Position numbers and translations under genes: made by a program | Part shown: positions 17,896 through 35,943 of the stretch, in pieces | How positions within the stretch are numbered: the first letter of the stretch is position 1 | How the letters are laid out: every line of letters starts with the position of its first letter | NCBI RefSeq assembly: GCF_000009945.1 | Contig: NC_007899.1 | Location: 496,001-560,000 of the forward strand | Origin: Chlamydia felis Fe/C-56 | GTDB lineage: Bacteria; Chlamydiota; Chlamydiia; Chlamydiales; Chlamydiaceae | DNA length: 64,000 nucleotides | Direction of reading: 5' to 3' | Notes under the pieces: generated by a model | The model's input: the letters and a program-made list of their open reading frames with translations, nothing else | What the model was told of the DNA's origin: nothing | Databases searched by the model: none

Positions 17896-18917
17896 GATCC
17901 CCTCTTCAACTTTAGTTGTTGTGAAAATGCTACCCACTTTTCTAGTACTCTTAATGCTTCTCCTTCCATCAGTGTTTGCCGGGCAATCTGTATTCCCTCT
18001 TCTAAAGTTGTAGCATTGCCAAAAATCCAAACGGCGGCTCCAGCATTGAAAATAAGAGCATCGGCAATAGCGCCTTGCTGGCCTGAGAAAGCTTTCTTCA
18101 AAATAAAAGCATTCATCTTGGAATCGCCGCCTTTTAGTTCTTCGATCTTACAAGAAGCAAACCCGAAAGACGTTGGATCTATTTCAATGCGAGTTTTTTT
18201 GCCTTGTTGAATATCATAGCCAACGACTTTCCCTAGAGTAGTTAACTCATCAAGACCACTTCCATGAAAAAGAAAAGTTCTCTGAGTGTTTTGAAACTGG
18301 AGGCAAACTTCGCTCATAAGTTCTAAAATAGGCTCATTAGAAACCCCTATCAAAGAGTACTCAGTGTTTGCGGGATTGAGCAATGGGCCTAAAATATTAA
18401 ATGTGGAAGGGATTTTCATCCCTTTTCGTATAGGAGCCAATTTCTTCAAGGAGGGGTGGTAAATAGGAGCAAACATAAATCCAATACCCACTTCTTGAAT
18501 GCAAGACAGCAATTCTTCCGGAGTCATTTCTATTTCTATCCCGAGTGCTTCTAAAACATCTGCAGACCCGCTTTGACTAGAAACAGAACGATTTCCATGC
18601 TTTGCAATAGGAATTCCGCAAGCTGCTGATAATATGGCTGATCCTGTGGAAATATTGACTGTATTAGCTAAATCTCCCCCTGTGCCTACAATGTCTAAAG
18701 CTGGAAAAGGTAGATCTACAGATGTTGCCTGTTTTTGTAATGCAGACACCATTCCAGCAATTTCTGTGGGTGTTTCCCCTCGATATTTTAACACAGCCAA
18801 AAAGGCTGCTATTTGATGCGGATCAGACCCATTTAACATGAGATTAGTAACGGATTCCGCCTCATCGTATGTTAAATGTGATTGATTCATAATTGATTGC
18901 AAATAAGTTTGTAGCAT
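17886..18917 (-). CDS. trpD: Anthranilate phosphoribosyltransferase
   Basis: Transfers phosphoribose from PRPP to anthranilate, the first Trp-pathway step left in this operon. The ATG at 18917 (GAGCG just upstream, MLQTYLQSIM) gives 343 residues; a TTG 39 bases upstream is rejected. Motifs: DIVGTGGD (PRPP pyrophosphate loop), KHGNRSVSSQSGSADVLEALG, and NILGPLLNPA. Its anthranilate would come from KynU and its PRPP from PrsA, both encoded downstream. It is separated from trpR by a 256-base region that holds the leader peptide and hairpin. Confidence 0.95.
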   Translation of the reverse strand: MLQTYLQSIMNQSHLTYDEAESVTNLMLNGSDPHQIAAFLAVLKYRGETPTEIAGMVSALQKQATSVDLPFPALDIVGTGGDLANTVNISTGSAILSAACGIPIAKHGNRSVSSQSGSADVLEALGIEIEMTPEELLSCIQEVGIGFMFAPIYHPSLKKLAPIRKGMKIPSTFNILGPLLNPANTEYSLIGVSNEPILELMSEVCLQFQNTQRTFLFHGSGLDELTTLGKVVGYDIQQGKKTRIEIDPTSFGFASCKIEELKGGDSKMNAFILKKAFSGQQGAIADALIFNAGAAVWIFGNATTLEEGIQIARQTLMEGEALRVLEKWVAFSQQLKLKRGSCN

Positions 18918-19054
18918 GGCAACGCTCAAATTAATTGGATGTAAAATGATATCCAAGAATTTAAATTTTTTACCCTCATTGACAGCATTAATATATGGCT
19001 TTCAAAGGATGTTCTACCGTCTTTAAGGACAAAGTTTTCGAATTAGGAAAATAG

Positions 19055-19085
19055 GAAATAAAGAAAATTATTGGGCGAATGCCCA
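19055..19085 (-). terminator. Putative trp attenuator hairpin
   Basis: On the minus strand the RNA reads UGGGC, loop AUUC, GCCCA (19085 to 19072), followed by the U-rich AUAAUUUUCUUUAUUU. The stem is short but GC-rich. Its 5' arm overlaps the second of two tandem Trp codons of the leader peptide (19083-19088), so a ribosome stalled there would block the hairpin. It lies 137 bases before trpD. Attenuator function is inference. Confidence 0.5.
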
Positions 19086-19187
19086 CCAAAGAGAAAAGAA
19101 GAAGGGCGCAGAGGAATATAATGCGCATAAATTATTCAATAAGGCTAAAGCATTTGTAGAAAATGTATCGGCTTTATTGATTTTCAT
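19068..19187 (-). CDS. trp leader peptide with tandem Trp codons
   Basis: A 39-codon open frame between trpR and trpD. Its ATG at 19187 overlaps the end of trpR in another frame and follows a good ribosome site (GGAAG, four bases before the ATG). The peptide begins [17 protein letters not shown] and ends FSLWWAFAQ, with Trp34-Trp35 encoded by TGG TGG at 19083-19088, directly on a GC-rich hairpin with a U-rich tail. This is the layout of a Trp-starvation attenuation leader. A leader with tandem Trp codons has been described in the C. trachomatis trpR-trpB spacer; I infer an equivalent here. Adjacent Trp codons in such a short frame are unlikely by chance. Confidence 0.65.
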
Positions 19188-19479
19188 ATCTTCCACTTGA
19201 GTGTTTTAAAAATTCTTTAAATTCAGGATCAACAGCTTTCAAAGCGTTTGAGCCTCTTGTAATTTGCGCGATACTCACCCCATATTCTTTGGCAATTTCA
19301 CGTTGTGTTAGCTGATCTGCTAGCAGCGCTTGGATAATTAAATAACGAGAAGCCATAGATTCTCGCTCTCCAAAAGTAAGAAATAACGCAAAGAAATCAC
19401 GAAATGCTTCAGGAGTCTTAATTTTAGAGCACAGCTCTAAAAAATCACTCCAACCGTTTTCATTACTTGCTTGCGCCAT
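19174..19479 (-). CDS. trpR: Trp operon repressor
   Basis: Tryptophan-dependent DNA-binding repressor, 101 residues, the normal family length. It shows the helical dimer N terminus, the conserved [20 protein letters not shown] segment of the Trp-binding region and the helix-turn-helix [25 protein letters not shown]. First gene of the trp operon. A palindrome resembling the TrpR operator overlaps its presumed promoter at 19500-19517, which suggests autoregulation. Its stop (19174) lies inside the leader peptide frame. Confidence 0.93.
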
Positions 19480-19499
19480 TTCTTTTCCCTTTAATTGTT

Positions 19500-19517
19500 G
19501 TAATGTTACAGCAGTAC
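19500..19517 (-). promoter_or_regulatory. Candidate TrpR operator in the trpR promoter
   Basis: On the minus strand GTACTGCTGTAACATTAC is an imperfect 18-bp palindrome whose outer bases match the E. coli TrpR operator GTACTAGTTAACTAGTAC (11 of 18 positions by eye). It overlaps a possible promoter, TGACAA (-35) and TAACAT (-10) spaced by 16 bases. It lies 20 bases before trpR. Confidence 0.4.
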
Positions 19518-19535
19518 AGATTATTTGTCACTCTT

Positions 19536-21290
19536 TTATGTTCTGCGGTACTGATTTCTCCTTACAGAGGCCACCATGACTCCAATAGAAACGCAAATCA
19601 CGATGAATCCTAGTATGAGGGAGACAGTTGCAGATACAGCAAACCAATCACCTGATACCCACGATCTAGAAGGATTTCTTAATATATCTCCATCAAATAT
19701 CCAAGTTCTATTTTCGGGCAGGTTATTGGCTGTTGCATTGATAGGATTATTCAGGGCGCTCGGTATAGAACATCCGTTTAGTATTCCAGCACCTAGTCCA
19801 GCGACAACCCCCGCGCACATTACGGGCAGAGCTTCAGCAACTCCTCGCCTTGCGGCATCAGCAACGCGAACAACCCTCCTTTCACCATTACCATCTTCCG
19901 CTTGTTCATGCTCTCCCATAAGTCTTAGCCCAAGTCTTTGGGCTCTTGCACGGAAACGGGTTAAACACGTGTTTCCAATAGCCAAAACTACCCAAGTTCC
20001 ACTCATTACTGCTCCGCCAAAATAAATTGCTTGTAGGATGGGGACAGGTCTTTGCAGTCTTTGAGCATAATTTATAGATTCTGCAGCAGAAATTAACAGC
20101 ATAGGAGCTGTAAGAGATCTAGCTAGTAAGCGTGCCCTCCTATGACCGAATCTTACTTCCCTACGGTTTGTGAACATTAACACGAGTCTTTGAACTAGTC
20201 CTGCAGTGTATCCAATATGAGTGATCCAATAAAAATTTCGGTCTTCCACTGGTAACATACTACGCACAAAAACGTCCTGCATTATTGCAACCACGCTAGG
20301 AATAAGAAAGATTCCGGAGAGTAGGATATCAGGACACGTAGAAGGATGAGGGTTAACCAATGCTTCGTGAGGATTATCCGTATTATTGTATTCGGCTTCT
20401 CTTTGAGTAAAATCTCGCATATCCGATCCCATTTGTATCAAGGACATGGCAACTGCAGGATCTGTAATCGGACCTCCGTTTAACTGGAAAAGATTCCGTA
20501 TTCCCAGAACATATTGATAGGAAGGATCTCTCAATCCGGGTAAAATAAGGCCTTCGGCCCCAGCGGAATATCCTAAAGTGCTAACATTAGAATGATTATA
20601 ACCATAGCGATCTAGTAAAGTTGTTAAATCTCCAGTAACACGAAAATGATGAACGCTTGGATGCCCAACGACATATATTGTCGGAGCAATCCCTATACAA
20701 TCCACTCGATTAGAGAATCTGCAATAATCCAGGGCTTGCTGAACATAGGCTCCTCCATCGCCATAAAATATAATAGTATGTCTTGAGCTAGCGTTTTCTG
20801 AATGAGAAAAAAAGGAGTTTAAAACCTCCAATAAAGCAACGCATAAAGGATGCGTGGGACTAACTGAATTACGTCGGTCTAAAAATCCTGAAGTTGTGAG
20901 ACCGCTTCCAGAATTATACAAAACTCGTACGGGTTCTCCTCGAAGTCCGCTAATATGCATGCCTTCTAGCTGAGATTCTGTTTCTGTTTGCCAACTGCCA
21001 TTAATATATGTCGTTGAAACCTGGTAGTCCGCAGGCTCCTGGGTATTCGTATCAGCAATACATAAAAACTCAGAAATATTATTCCCTCCTGAATGGCCAT
21101 ACATACCGTCGTTACCCACTAGATGTATTTCAGATCCTAAAGTTGGGTCAGTACTAGAGTTGAAATGTACAATAGCTTGTTCTACTCGAATAGCGACAGT
21201 ATCGACATTATTTCCTCCTTCTTCCGAAATATCATTTTCTTGGTTCTCATTAGTTAAATTATGCGTGGGAATTCGAACAGGTGTTACCAT
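19536..21290 (-). CDS. Chlamydia-specific DUF687-type membrane protein
   Basis: A 584-residue protein that I place, from memory, in the chlamydial DUF687 family of unknown function. Residues 1-30 are polar and disordered-looking. About 30-330 form a globular domain with alpha/beta-hydrolase-like features: HTIIFYGDGGAY and, around S242, LGYSAGAEG, a G-x-S-x-G nucleophile elbow. The rest has several hydrophobic segments (about 335-355, 395-412, 430-450, 495-515, 550-575) interspersed with very Arg-rich loops (RRARLLARSL, RRVVRVADAARR). It lies downstream of the cytotoxin gene on the same strand with a 546-base gap. Enzymatic role is inference; location is probably a membrane. Confidence 0.65.
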   Translation of the reverse strand: MVTPVRIPTHNLTNENQENDISEEGGNNVDTVAIRVEQAIVHFNSSTDPTLGSEIHLVGNDGMYGHSGGNNISEFLCIADTNTQEPADYQVSTTYINGSWQTETESQLEGMHISGLRGEPVRVLYNSGSGLTTSGFLDRRNSVSPTHPLCVALLEVLNSFFSHSENASSRHTIIFYGDGGAYVQQALDYCRFSNRVDCIGIAPTIYVVGHPSVHHFRVTGDLTTLLDRYGYNHSNVSTLGYSAGAEGLILPGLRDPSYQYVLGIRNLFQLNGGPITDPAVAMSLIQMGSDMRDFTQREAEYNNTDNPHEALVNPHPSTCPDILLSGIFLIPSVVAIMQDVFVRSMLPVEDRNFYWITHIGYTAGLVQRLVLMFTNRREVRFGHRRARLLARSLTAPMLLISAAESINYAQRLQRPVPILQAIYFGGAVMSGTWVVLAIGNTCLTRFRARAQRLGLRLMGEHEQAEDGNGERRVVRVADAARRGVAEALPVMCAGVVAGLGAGILNGCSIPSALNNPINATANNLPENRTWIFDGDILRNPSRSWVSGDWFAVSATVSLILGFIVICVSIGVMVASVRRNQYRRT

Positions 21291-21836
21291 TGTATCTCAC
21301 TTTATTCAGACAAACATAAACAAAAGAAATGGCCCTCAGCCATATCTCTGATGCAAATTCAAAAAACAATCCCTAAAAGAGAAAAATAGACAGGAGAAGA
21401 GACTAGTTGCTATATAGAACTTCTCTTCATTATCGAGTTCAATGATTAAACTGTGGGTGGCGATGCAGTTTCTTCGTTAGACTTTTCTAAATATTTAGAA
21501 ACGAAGAAATAAAAAGACCGAGAAATACACCATCGAAACTATATCTTTGTGCATAGGTATGCATCACGAGCATAGCATGTTTTCCCCCAAGATAGCTCTA
21601 TAGGCATAGTGTTTTGCCGTAAAAGCATTTCTAAACTCTAGCTCTATGTAATTCTCTGTTAGCGTACTCCATTTTGTTTCGTGTGCTCAACATGTTGCCA
21701 AATGTAAGAAATTTTATCTAGTTTTTGCAAAGGCCTTTCTAAGGATAATTTGTTTAATTAGAGGCATTTTCGATAAATTTTTTTTTGTGTTTTGACAAGC
21801 TTCTTGTGGTTTCACAACTTGCGTCCACATACAAAG
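21291..21836. other. 546-base spacer between toxin and DUF687-type gene, with large hairpin
   Basis: No gene is seen. The spacer contains the nested hairpin at 21469-21509 and, near 21392-21426, an inverted GAGAAG / CTTCTC pair. The toxin terminator and the promoter of the 19536-21290 gene should both lie here, but no clear sigma-66 site can be picked by eye. Confidence 0.5.
21469..21509. repeat. Nested inverted repeat
   Basis: Ten-base arms TTTCTTCGTT (21469-21478) and AACGAAGAAA (21500-21509) enclose a second palindrome TTCTAAATATTTAGAA. On the minus strand it is preceded by a T run and followed by no U tract. It may be an operator or a processed mRNA structure. Confidence 0.6.
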
Positions 21837-32132
<10,296 letters not shown>

Positions 32133-34574
32133 ATGCCCAATTCGCAATATTTGTATCTTGTGCAACCCTATACTGTATTTAATCCCCGCTTAGGGCGCTG
32201 CCCTTTACCGTTAGACTCCTATATGGAGGAAGAAAATCGTTTAGCGTCCTTTATTGAGAAAATTCCTTCGGATGTTTTCGAAACTCAAAAATTTGTTGAA
32301 AACAATGAGTCGCCATACATTTTGTCTCTTAGTTCAGTAAAGAACGGAACGCTCTTTCAGATTGTAGAACCAAGACTTTCAGCTTGCGCAGCAACTTGTA
32401 TTGTCGACTTAGCTATTGATCTTCGTGATAAAAATCCTGAAATTTTAGAAGAGATAAAACAAGCGTTACTCAGAAGTGCTCTCGATGGTGTGCAGTACCT
32501 AATCACGCAAGAATCCCCTCCAGAAGGATCTTTTGAGCCAGAGCTCTCTCTCGTTGGTGATGAAATTGAATTGGTGCGTAATGTCTCTTTCTTAGGAAGA
32601 GCTGTAGATATTGTGAAGTTAGATCCTTTGAATATCTTAAATAGTATTAGCTCTGAGAATATTTTGGACTATTCTTTCAGTCAATCAACAGCACAACTGA
32701 GTTCTGATGGAAGATTCGGTATTCCTCCAGGAACTAAATTATTACCAAAACCATCTCTAGATGTAGAAATCGATACATCAATATTTGAGGAGACTACTTC
32801 CTTTACGAAGAACTTTTCTACTTCTGTTACCATTAATGTACCTCCCCCCGCTCTGTCTCAAGTGGACAGTTTATCTTTGGGTAGTCCTGCTCCTCTTCAA
32901 TCAGGGCAAACGGAAATTCTTGTTACTCGCAAACAGCTTTTTCCTAGTTATGAACCGAAGCTCCTTGATATTGTTAAAAAATACAAAAGAGAAGCCAAGA
33001 TTCTCATTAATAAAATCACTTTTGCAAATATTTGGAGAAATCAAGCTAAAAGCCAAATTCTTACAGAAGGTAAAGTACGCTTGGATCTTCAAGGATTTGA
33101 TGGCGCTAAGTATAACTATCAATTACAGGTAGGTAGTCATACTATATCTGCTGTACTAATTAATCGAGAGATTGCGAATATCAAATCTCCTTCTGAGCAG
33201 ACATATGCCATAAGAAAAATTAAATCAGGTTTCCAGAAAAGTTTAGACGATTGTCATATTTATCTAATTGAATTGAAAAAGGGAGTAAGCTTACTTTCTG
33301 GAGCTCCAGAGGTTCCTCTCGTGGGCGGTGATGGTGATGAGGAATCAGATGGTGATTTAGCACAAGGTGCAGCTTTTTCATTGAGCGTGACTTATGAATT
33401 CGTACAGAAAAGTACGCACCAAGCGAAAAACACAGTTACTTGCTCTACAGCTGCTCATTCTTTATATATTTTGAAAGAAGATGAGGGAAACAGTCAGAAA
33501 AAATTAGACTCAGGTTTCCAGTCTTGGGTAGAAACAAAGTTAAAAGTGAATGATCCTTCTTCTTTTGAAGCCTTCATACAACGCTTTGGAACTCATTACA
33601 TCACCTCCGCCACATACGGTGGAATGGGCTTTCAAGCTTTAAAACTCTCTTTCCAGCAAGTAGAGGAATTACAAAGTCAGAAAATTTCCCTGGAAACCGC
33701 TGCAGCTAACTCTTTAATTAAAGGATCTGTATCCAATCAAGTTGAGTCCGGCTATTCTTCGTATGATTCTAAGTCTTCATCGCACACAGTATTTTTAGGA
33801 GGCACCGTCCTTCCTTCTATGAAAGATGAACATTTGGATTTCACAGAGTGGTCAGAAAGTGTGCGTTTAGAGCCAGTGCCTATTCAAGTTTCTCTTTTGC
33901 CTATTGCCGATTTACTTACCACAGACTTTTTCCCTAAGGAAAATCAAGATACGTTAGCACAGAAGAAAAAGTCTCTTAAACAAGCTGTTCGTGTCTATCT
34001 AAAAAAGCATAAAACTAGTGAAAGAAAGGAAAGAGCAGTATTTACTTCAGGGGCTAACGTAAATACAGCTTGGTTTACCTTAGAAGCTGCTCACTCCCCT
34101 CTGGTTGTTAGTAATCCCTACATGGCTGTTTGGTCAACATTGCCCTACCTATTCCCTACATTAAAAGAAAGTTCAGCGGCTTCGCCGATAGTTTTTTACT
34201 TCTGCATAGATAACAATGGATCGGTTACGCAAAATATTTTACATAATACCTATTGCTTTTTAGGATCTGTAGCTATTCAAAGAGGGTTTTTGGGTCAAGA
34301 GTTTACGGATTATCCATTCTTATCATTTTATGGAATTGCTGGGGAAGCTTATTTTGACAGCGGAGATTATTCTGACCGATGTGGCTGGATAGTTGAGAAG
34401 CTTAACACAACAAAAGATCAATTTTTGCGAGATGGAGATGAGGTCCGGTTAAAGCACAGCGCAAGCAAAGAATATTTAGCGACAACACCTCTTAAGGATA
34501 ATCATCGGACTTTATCTAGAACTTCAGATATGAACGATGCTGTTTTCATTATCCGAATAGCTAATTTCTATTAG
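32133..34574 (+). CDS. MACPF-domain protein (C. trachomatis CT153 type)
   Basis: An 813-residue member of the membrane attack complex/perforin family. The signature FGTHYITSATYGG lies at residues 485-497, within a MACPF domain of roughly 340-640. A region upstream (about 260-390, with [16 protein letters not shown]) is duplicated in the next gene. The C-terminal 45 residues (DGDEVRLKHSASKEYLATT) look like a MIR domain, a combination reported for chlamydial MACPF proteins. There is no classical signal peptide. The family forms pores or inserts in membranes; in chlamydiae it is associated with infected-cell membranes and is not shown to be a toxin. AAGGAT precedes the ATG at 32133. It is divergent from the cytotoxin. 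Confidence 0.9.
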   Translation: MPNSQYLYLVQPYTVFNPRLGRCPLPLDSYMEEENRLASFIEKIPSDVFETQKFVENNESPYILSLSSVKNGTLFQIVEPRLSACAATCIVDLAIDLRDKNPEILEEIKQALLRSALDGVQYLITQESPPEGSFEPELSLVGDEIELVRNVSFLGRAVDIVKLDPLNILNSISSENILDYSFSQSTAQLSSDGRFGIPPGTKLLPKPSLDVEIDTSIFEETTSFTKNFSTSVTINVPPPALSQVDSLSLGSPAPLQSGQTEILVTRKQLFPSYEPKLLDIVKKYKREAKILINKITFANIWRNQAKSQILTEGKVRLDLQGFDGAKYNYQLQVGSHTISAVLINREIANIKSPSEQTYAIRKIKSGFQKSLDDCHIYLIELKKGVSLLSGAPEVPLVGGDGDEESDGDLAQGAAFSLSVTYEFVQKSTHQAKNTVTCSTAAHSLYILKEDEGNSQKKLDSGFQSWVETKLKVNDPSSFEAFIQRFGTHYITSATYGGMGFQALKLSFQQVEELQSQKISLETAAANSLIKGSVSNQVESGYSSYDSKSSSHTVFLGGTVLPSMKDEHLDFTEWSESVRLEPVPIQVSLLPIADLLTTDFFPKENQDTLAQKKKSLKQAVRVYLKKHKTSERKERAVFTSGANVNTAWFTLEAAHSPLVVSNPYMAVWSTLPYLFPTLKESSAASPIVFYFCIDNNGSVTQNILHNTYCFLGSVAIQRGFLGQEFTDYPFLSFYGIAGEAYFDSGDYSDRCGWIVEKLNTTKDQFLRDGDEVRLKHSASKEYLATTPLKDNHRTLSRTSDMNDAVFIIRIANFY

Positions 34575-34808
34575 ATCTGTATCGTTGATTGATCAGAGGT
34601 TCCCCTATCATGAGGTTATACAATAGGCCTAAAATCCTTGTTTCGGAGAAGATGTGAATCATTTAGAGACAGAAAATTTCTTAGGGTGCTTTATTACTGG
34701 ATTAGTACGCGGCTATTTTCTTTTAAGAGAGGTTGTTAGTGCTATACCCTCTGTAAGAATAGGCTATAATAGTCTTCTAGTAATCTCTGGAAGTCTTTCC
34801 TCGTGTTC

Positions 34809-34822
34809 GGGGGGGGGGGGGG
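34809..34822 (+). repeat. 14-base G tract upstream of the MACPF-fragment gene
   Basis: Fourteen consecutive G, ending six bases before the ATG at 34829. A TAG at 34823-34825 is in frame with the downstream gene, so no change in tract length can fuse an upstream frame to it. An effect, if any, would be on transcription, RNA structure or ribosome access. Confidence 0.95.
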
Positions 34823-34828
34823 TAGGTT

Positions 34829-35329
34829 ATGGTTTCTCCTGCCTCCCCTGTTAGGGTCTATGACTTGAGAGAGGGTTCTAGATCATGTTCAAATGAGATT
34901 CAGGTAAGTCGCGAGCAGTTATTTCCAGGCTACTCATCCAAAGTTAGTGATATTGCAAAGGCGCATAAACGCGATGCAAAAATTCTAGTCAATAGGATGA
35001 CCTACTCCAATATTTGGAGGAATAAGGCCAAAAGCCAAATTCTCACAGAAGGAGAAGTACGCTTGGATTTGCAAGGATGTGATGGTACTAAGTATAACTA
35101 TCAATTACAGGTGGGTAATTATACAATAGCCACTGTGCTAATCAATCGCAATATTGCTCATATTAGATCACTTGCTGAGCAAGTCTATGCTACAAGAAAA
35201 ATTAAATCAGGTTTCCAGAAAAGTCTTCACGATAGTCACATTTATCATGTGAGCTTCAAATCTTCTATTTCAGGGAAAAGTTCTACTACTACGGACAAAG
35301 ATAAGAGCGTCTCTAGCTCCAAGCTTTAA
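34829..35329 (+). CDS. Partial duplicate of the MACPF protein (pre-MACPF region only)
   Basis: A 166-residue frame whose residues about 20-145 match residues about 260-390 of the MACPF protein at 32133-34574, for example [13 protein letters not shown] against [28 protein letters not shown] against [15 protein letters not shown], and [17 protein letters not shown] against [17 protein letters not shown]. Stretches of nucleotide identity show a fairly recent duplication. The MACPF and MIR parts are absent. The start is uncertain: the ATG at 34829 follows the G tract, which could itself be read as a ribosome site. It may be expressed as a small protein or be a gene fragment. Confidence 0.55.
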   Translation: MVSPASPVRVYDLREGSRSCSNEIQVSREQLFPGYSSKVSDIAKAHKRDAKILVNRMTYSNIWRNKAKSQILTEGEVRLDLQGCDGTKYNYQLQVGNYTIATVLINRNIAHIRSLAEQVYATRKIKSGFQKSLHDSHIYHVSFKSSISGKSSTTTDKDKSVSSSKL

Positions 35330-35389
35330 TAAGCAACTGTGAGAGCCAAGTGTTTACACGGGGAAGTTTGTCTGTCTGGATAAGGTGAA

Positions 35390-35755
35390 AATGTCTTGCG
35401 AGATTTATAGTTTGTGCTAAGTCTTTGTCCCCTCGTTCGGAAAGGTTAACAATGGCAATGGTATCCTTATCTATAGAAGGAGCAATGTTGATTGTATGAG
35501 CCATTGTATGAGTAGATTCTAGGTATATTGAGCGCGTCTGGATTCATACACTTTTTCTGCGTATCGGTCCCACACTTATGTAATCTAATCCCGCAGAAAT
35601 AGAGTAGGTATCCGTATAATTTCCGTTTTTATCTTGGAGTACATATGAATAAAAACCATGAACTATGCCAGTCTTCCCCGTAGCAAATCTTGCAGCATGT
35701 TTTTCGGATTCAAATCCAAGACCCCCTTCTCTACTTCTACAAGTTTTATCTAAAT
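35390..35755 (-). pseudogene. trpB: Degenerate second trpB
   Basis: Remnant of the C-terminal half of a tryptophan synthase beta gene on the minus strand. The translation recovers KLVEVEKG (before a frameshift), [40 protein letters not shown], then after another frameshift YESRRAQYT and a stop. A deletion of about 25 codons follows, then [16 protein letters not shown] and [14 protein letters not shown]. These line up in order with the intact TrpB at 15292-16467 ([42 protein letters not shown]). The N-terminal half is missing. Divergence from the intact copy suggests an old paralogue or an independently acquired locus. Confidence 0.85.
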
Positions 35756-35943
35756 CCGATGAAGACTTTCTATCATCTTCGCGAGTATATTTTTATAGGT
35801 AAAGAGTTCTTAACATGTATGCAGAGACGTCAGAGGGGACCTCTCGGATGAACAGAGGAGAATGATTATCAGTGTTTTAATTTTTTTGTGGTTTGGTGTA
35901 AAATACTTGAAAATTTGAAAGCTTTTTGTTGTCTAGGGGGAAA

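Noticed and set aside
17896..18030. N-terminal extension of TrpC to 318 residues
   Set aside because: It would overlap trpD by about 145 bases; the ATG at 17895 has a good ribosome site and gives the normal family length.
34654..34854. A 66-codon frame running through the 14-G tract, considered as a phase-variable N terminus for the MACPF-fragment gene
   Set aside because: Loss of one G would put it in frame with the downstream gene, but TAG at 34823-34825 then stops it; other lengths lead to other stops. It has no similarity to the MACPF N terminus.
35313..35504. A 63-codon minus-strand frame as a real small gene
   Set aside because: Its middle aligns with the TrpB C terminus ([10 protein letters not shown]), so it is part of the trpB pseudogene plus read-on.
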